A program made the translations under genes and the position numbers. Positions 14,843-17,213 of a DNA stretch of 17,213 nt are shown one piece after another; position 1 is the stretch's first letter, and the number at the start of each line of letters is the position of its first letter. The DNA lies in contig JACRIF010000047.1 of NCBI GenBank assembly GCA_016220125.1, positions 1-17,213 of the forward strand. The letters run 5' to 3'. The notes below the pieces were generated by a model that worked only from the letters and a program-made list of their open reading frames with translations, was not told the DNA's origin and did no database searches. The stretch is from Candidatus Peregrinibacteria bacterium (lineage in GTDB: Bacteria; Patescibacteriota; Gracilibacteria; UM-FILTER-43-11).

Positions 14843-14879
14843 AATTCGGAATCAAATTGGAAATTGGCAATTCCGAATT
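14843..14879. repeat. Perfect 10-bp inverted repeat in the spacer before the M23 gene
   Basis: AATTCGGAAT (14843-14852) and ATTCCGAATT (14870-14879) flank 17 bases. The surrounding 60 bp is a mosaic of GGAAATT and GAATT words, like the low-complexity AT-rich spacers elsewhere in the window. It overlaps one of two candidate promoters and might be a regulator site or an old intergenic repeat. Confidence 0.5.
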
Positions 14880-14982
14880 CTAAATTATTCTCTATCCCCC
14901 CTCTCGTATCAGCGAAAATCCTGTAAACATTCAGGCTCGCATTGAACGGCACGCAAAGCTCAAGGGGCAAAATGGAACCCCC

Positions 14983-16080
14983 ATGGTTCATGCTCCCCGA
15001 AATGGCGGGAAGGGTTTTTTCAGGGGTTTGGCGAAGGTGCGAAATCGCATTCTCAACGACGAAACCGAAAATCCCTTGATCGGGCAACTCTGCAAGCAGG
15101 TTCTGGCGCTTGCGTTGGGGTTTTTGCTGATCGTGCCTTTCATCTCGTCTTACCAGCTCACTCAAGGGGCTTATATCGGCACCCTCGATGAGGGTGATGG
15201 GGAGTGGAATGGGTCGTTGGAAGGCGAGTTGGGAGATGCTCCCACGATCAACAACATCATCAGCGAGGACGGTTTTTTGTTGAAGCCCGCCATCAACACA
15301 ACGAAGGGTGACCGGAGCGGTTTCAGCGATATTTTCATCTACACCGTTGAGCAGGGCGATACCATGTCCACCATCGCCGAGCGGTTCAACCTGAAAAAAG
15401 AGACGATCATGGCGGAAAATGAGCTGTGGAACGCCAACAAGGTCAAGGTCGGAACCCAGATCAAAATCCTGCCCGTGGATGGGCTTTCGCACATCGTGAA
15501 GAAAGGCGAAACTCTCGAGAAAATCGCCAAGAAATACTCCATCGACAAGGATTTGATCGTCAAACAGAATCAGCTGGCCGATGCCACGTTGGAGCCGGAC
15601 ATGGTTTTGATTGTGCCGGGTGCCAAGCGCGAAGAGCCGGTTTACACGGCGTACAGTTCCAGCTCTTCTCCTTCCTATGTCCCCAATTCCAGCGCCGCGA
15701 AGGCCGTGGGTCGCCTGATTTGGCCTGTGGGTCCTGGTTGCACGTTGACCCAGCCGTATCATCGCGGGCACACCGCGCTCGATATCGCGAATCGCAACCA
15801 CGCCCCCATTTATGCCGCAGCGGCGGGCAAAGTGGTGAAGGCCAAATATGGTTGGAACGGTGGATACGGCAATGTGATCATCATCGACCATGGCAATGGG
15901 ATGCAAACCCTGTACGGACACAATGAGAAGCTCTATGTCACCGAGGGCCAGTATGTCGACCAAGGCCAAACCATCTCGTGGATGGGCAATTCCGGCAACG
16001 TGCGCGGCCCCACGGGCATCCATCTCCACTTCGAAGTCCGCATCAACGGCGTGAAATACAATCCGCAGAATTATTTCTAG
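14983..16080 (+). CDS. LysM-repeat M23 (LytM-type) peptidoglycan endopeptidase
   Basis: Protein of 365 residues. A basic cytoplasmic start precedes one membrane helix at about 36-57. Two LysM domains (about 119-163, IYTVEQGDTMSTIAERFNL; and 169-212, HIVKKGETLEKIAKKYSI) bind glycan strands. A Ser-rich linker leads to the M23 domain (245-365) with its full zinc site: H263-x3-D267, H313 in LYGH, and H347-L-H349. The enzyme should cut peptide cross-links in the wall, in growth or division. With complete ligands it is probably active rather than an EnvC-like regulator. ATG 14983 is the most upstream start in frame; an out-of-frame ATG lies at 14972. The yidD gene follows after only three bases, suggesting translational coupling. 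Confidence 0.92.
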   Translation: MVHAPRNGGKGFFRGLAKVRNRILNDETENPLIGQLCKQVLALALGFLLIVPFISSYQLTQGAYIGTLDEGDGEWNGSLEGELGDAPTINNIISEDGFLLKPAINTTKGDRSGFSDIFIYTVEQGDTMSTIAERFNLKKETIMAENELWNANKVKVGTQIKILPVDGLSHIVKKGETLEKIAKKYSIDKDLIVKQNQLADATLEPDMVLIVPGAKREEPVYTAYSSSSSPSYVPNSSAAKAVGRLIWPVGPGCTLTQPYHRGHTALDIANRNHAPIYAAAAGKVVKAKYGWNGGYGNVIIIDHGNGMQTLYGHNEKLYVTEGQYVDQGQTISWMGNSGNVRGPTGIHLHFEVRINGVKYNPQNYF

Positions 16081-16083
16081 GAT

Positions 16084-16347
16084 ATGGGTCTGATTCGATG
16101 GCTTTGTCACCTGCCTCGTCGATTGGCGATTCGATTGGTTAAGGGGTATCAAAGGTTGTTTTCTCCTGACCATAGTTTTTGGTCCAAAAGTCTTTTTCCC
16201 CATGGCTATTGCAAATACACGCCTAGTTGTTCGGAGTACTCAAGGCTCTCGTTTGAAAAAAATGGATTCGTCCGAGGCATCCTGAAAAGCCTTTGGCGCA
16301 TCCTTCGATGCAACCCGTGGTCAAAGGGCGGAATCGATCTTCCCTAA
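16084..16347 (+). CDS. yidD: Membrane protein insertion efficiency factor YidD
   Basis: Protein of 87 residues, normal for YidD. An amphipathic N-terminal helix (LAIRLVKGYQRLFSP) is followed by the family cysteine motif CKYTPSCSEYS, then NGFVRGILKSLWRILRCNPW and GGIDLP, matching the conserved RCNP...G.D-P ending. YidD is a small peripheral inner-membrane protein thought to assist YidC/Sec insertion. It is usually found between rnpA and yidC; here it directly follows the M23 gene with a three-base gap, so the two are probably translated from one message. No separate Shine-Dalgarno is needed. Confidence 0.92.
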   Translation: MGLIRWLCHLPRRLAIRLVKGYQRLFSPDHSFWSKSLFPHGYCKYTPSCSEYSRLSFEKNGFVRGILKSLWRILRCNPWSKGGIDLP

Positions 16348-16360
16348 GCTCACTTCATCA

Positions 16361-16379
16361 CTAATTGGAATACAATTAG
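16361..16379. terminator. Candidate hairpin terminator between convergent genes
   Basis: CTAATTG and CAATTAG form a 7-bp stem around a five-base loop. It sits in the 33-bp gap between yidD and the convergent mTERF-like gene and is followed by ATTATTTT on the plus strand. The stem is AT-rich and so weak, but its position suits termination, mainly of the M23-yidD message. Confidence 0.45.
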
Positions 16380-16380
16380 A

Positions 16381-17213
16381 TTATTTTGGGTACCCCCTGA
16401 AATATCGGCGTTTCACCTTGTCTTCCTTGGGGAGCGTTTCAATAATTTCCCGCTTTTCTTCTCTTGAAAGTTGGCGTTTTTTTACGGTCCCAATTGCGAA
16501 CAGGAGCTCCTTTGGATTCATCCCTGGTTTCTGGCGCGAGGCGATAATCTCGTCTTCTAGGTTGGCGAAAAGCAGTTGCTTGATTAGCCCATTGTCCACC
16601 TCTTCCAACCGATGGCTGGCTTCTTTCGCGATCCGTGTCAAAATCCTGAGTTTGTCATTTTTTATACCGAAGAAGGCAGTGTGCCGTTCCATCATGCCTG
16701 TGACAGTAAAGGGAAGATTATAAAGAGAAATTAACCGGCTGAGCATTTTCATTTTCCAATCGATGTTCTTGAAATTTAGACCTACGATTACAGGTTTTCT
16801 CTCGACTAGCTTCACTGGTTTATCGAAACCTCGGGTCTTCAGCCCCTTCAGTTTATCGTTGATGTTATCGAGGCTCAGACTTAGGATGCCTGGGAATTTC
16901 TCCACTAGCCTTACGGGTTCTGCGAAACCCATCTCTCTCAACCGCTTCAGTTTCTCGTCAATGTTCTCGAAACTGTAAGCCAGGATACTTGGGCTCCTCT
17001 CTACTATCTTCGTTGGTTTTGTGAAGCCCCTTGCCTTCAGCCCACTCAGTTTCCCGTCGATGTTGTCAAAGCCGTAGGCAAAGATGGCCGAAAATTTTTC
17101 CACTAGCCTCTCTGGTTTCTCGAAGCCCCTTGCCTTCAGCCCACTCAGTTTCCCGTCGATGTTGTCAAAGCCGTAGTTCAAGATACTTGGATTCTTCTCC
17201 ACCATCCTCGCCG
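16381..17213 (-). CDS. mTERF-like helical repeat protein, N-terminus beyond the window
   Basis: At least 277 residues; the frame stays open to the window edge, so the ATG at 17205 is internal and the true start lies outside. The visible part begins inside a repeat array. Each unit is 33 residues with consensus GF..P..LVEK.P.IL.YSF.NID.KL..LK.R, resembling the mTERF helical motif used by nucleic-acid-binding solenoids. Four full units and part of a fifth can be counted. The C-terminal 115 residues are a different, charged helical domain ending in a basic KEDKVKRRYFRGYPK. RNA or DNA binding is plausible from the fold but unproved. Two units share an identical 55-bp DNA stretch, so the array expanded recently. 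Confidence 0.75.
   Translation of the reverse strand, partial: ARMVEKNPSILNYGFDNIDGKLSGLKARGFEKPERLVEKFSAIFAYGFDNIDGKLSGLKARGFTKPTKIVERSPSILAYSFENIDEKLKRLREMGFAEPVRLVEKFPGILSLSLDNINDKLKGLKTRGFDKPVKLVERKPVIVGLNFKNIDWKMKMLSRLISLYNLPFTVTGMMERHTAFFGIKNDKLRILTRIAKEASHRLEEVDNGLIKQLLFANLEDEIIASRQKPGMNPKELLFAIGTVKKRQLSREEKREIIETLPKEDKVKRRYFRGYPK
17023..17077. repeat. 55-bp direct repeat, copy 1
   Basis: Identical to 17122-17176 over all 55 bases, offset by 99 bp (exactly 33 codons). It lies inside the mTERF-like gene and encodes the YGFDNIDGKLSGLKARGF segment in both units. Confidence 0.9.
17122..17176. repeat. 55-bp direct repeat, copy 2
   Basis: Second copy of the 55-bp identical stretch. The in-frame 99-bp period means that gain or loss of a unit keeps the reading frame, so the gene could vary in length by slippage or recombination. 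Confidence 0.9.

Noticed and set aside
14803..16203. 466-codon open frame on the minus strand
   Set aside because: Antisense to the M23 gene, whose domains and zinc ligands are unambiguous.
1..17213. Recoded UGA (genetic code 25)
   Set aside because: The long genes have no in-frame UGA, glycine uses GGN codons, and ftsQ ends at TGA at the expected family end.
1..17213. CRISPR array or tRNA genes
   Set aside because: No regularly spaced direct repeats outside the coding mTERF-like array, and no T-loop/anticodon arrangement was found in any spacer.

Overview
The window looks like a chromosomal segment from a Candidate Phyla Radiation (Patescibacteria) bacterium. The evidence is three large PKD-repeat surface proteins, one carrying the paired-helix pilin-like membrane domain common in that group, beside a compact set of cell-wall and division genes (FtsQ, a D-Ala-D-Ala carboxypeptidase, a LysM-M23 endopeptidase, YidD) and a helical mTERF-like repeat protein. 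The long genes contain no in-frame UGA and genes end in all three stops, so the code appears standard, which argues against Gracilibacteria/Absconditabacteria. Long genes are GC-rich (about 55-60% by eye) while several spacers are very AT-rich. Clear Shine-Dalgarno motifs are scarce. The exact class cannot be fixed from this sequence.

Layout. (1) 11-6366, plus strand: two very large secreted or membrane-anchored PKD proteins separated by an AT-rich spacer with a long dyad. (2) 6484-8806, minus strand: in transcription order, a 51-aa membrane protein, a PHP-family phosphoesterase like HisJ, an unrecognised 176-aa protein, and a zinc-ribbon protein ending in a Ymh-type HEPN domain. The last two are much more AT-rich than everything around them and look acquired. 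(3) 8807-9490: a divergent promoter region containing a dRS3-like palindrome, then a NYN/PIN-like nuclease. (4) 9666-12026: a third PKD protein with three N-terminal membrane helices, then a 34-aa single-helix protein. (5) 12027-12638: a 612-bp spacer without a convincing gene, packed with GC-rich palindromes. (6) 12639-16347: ftsQ, carboxypeptidase, LysM-M23 peptidase and yidD, all plus strand. (7) 16381 to the window end, minus strand: a protein made of 33-aa mTERF-like repeats, cut by the window edge.

How it fits together. Most plus-strand genes serve the cell envelope: long PKD rods outside the membrane, peptidoglycan trimming, septum assembly and membrane-protein insertion. The AT-rich pair with the HEPN motif is the best candidate for an accessory defence or toxin-type module. 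Other points of interest are the palindrome-dense spacer before ftsQ, a duplicated calcium-loop-like module in the second PKD protein, an altered SxN motif in the carboxypeptidase, and 55-bp identical repeats in the mTERF-like gene.
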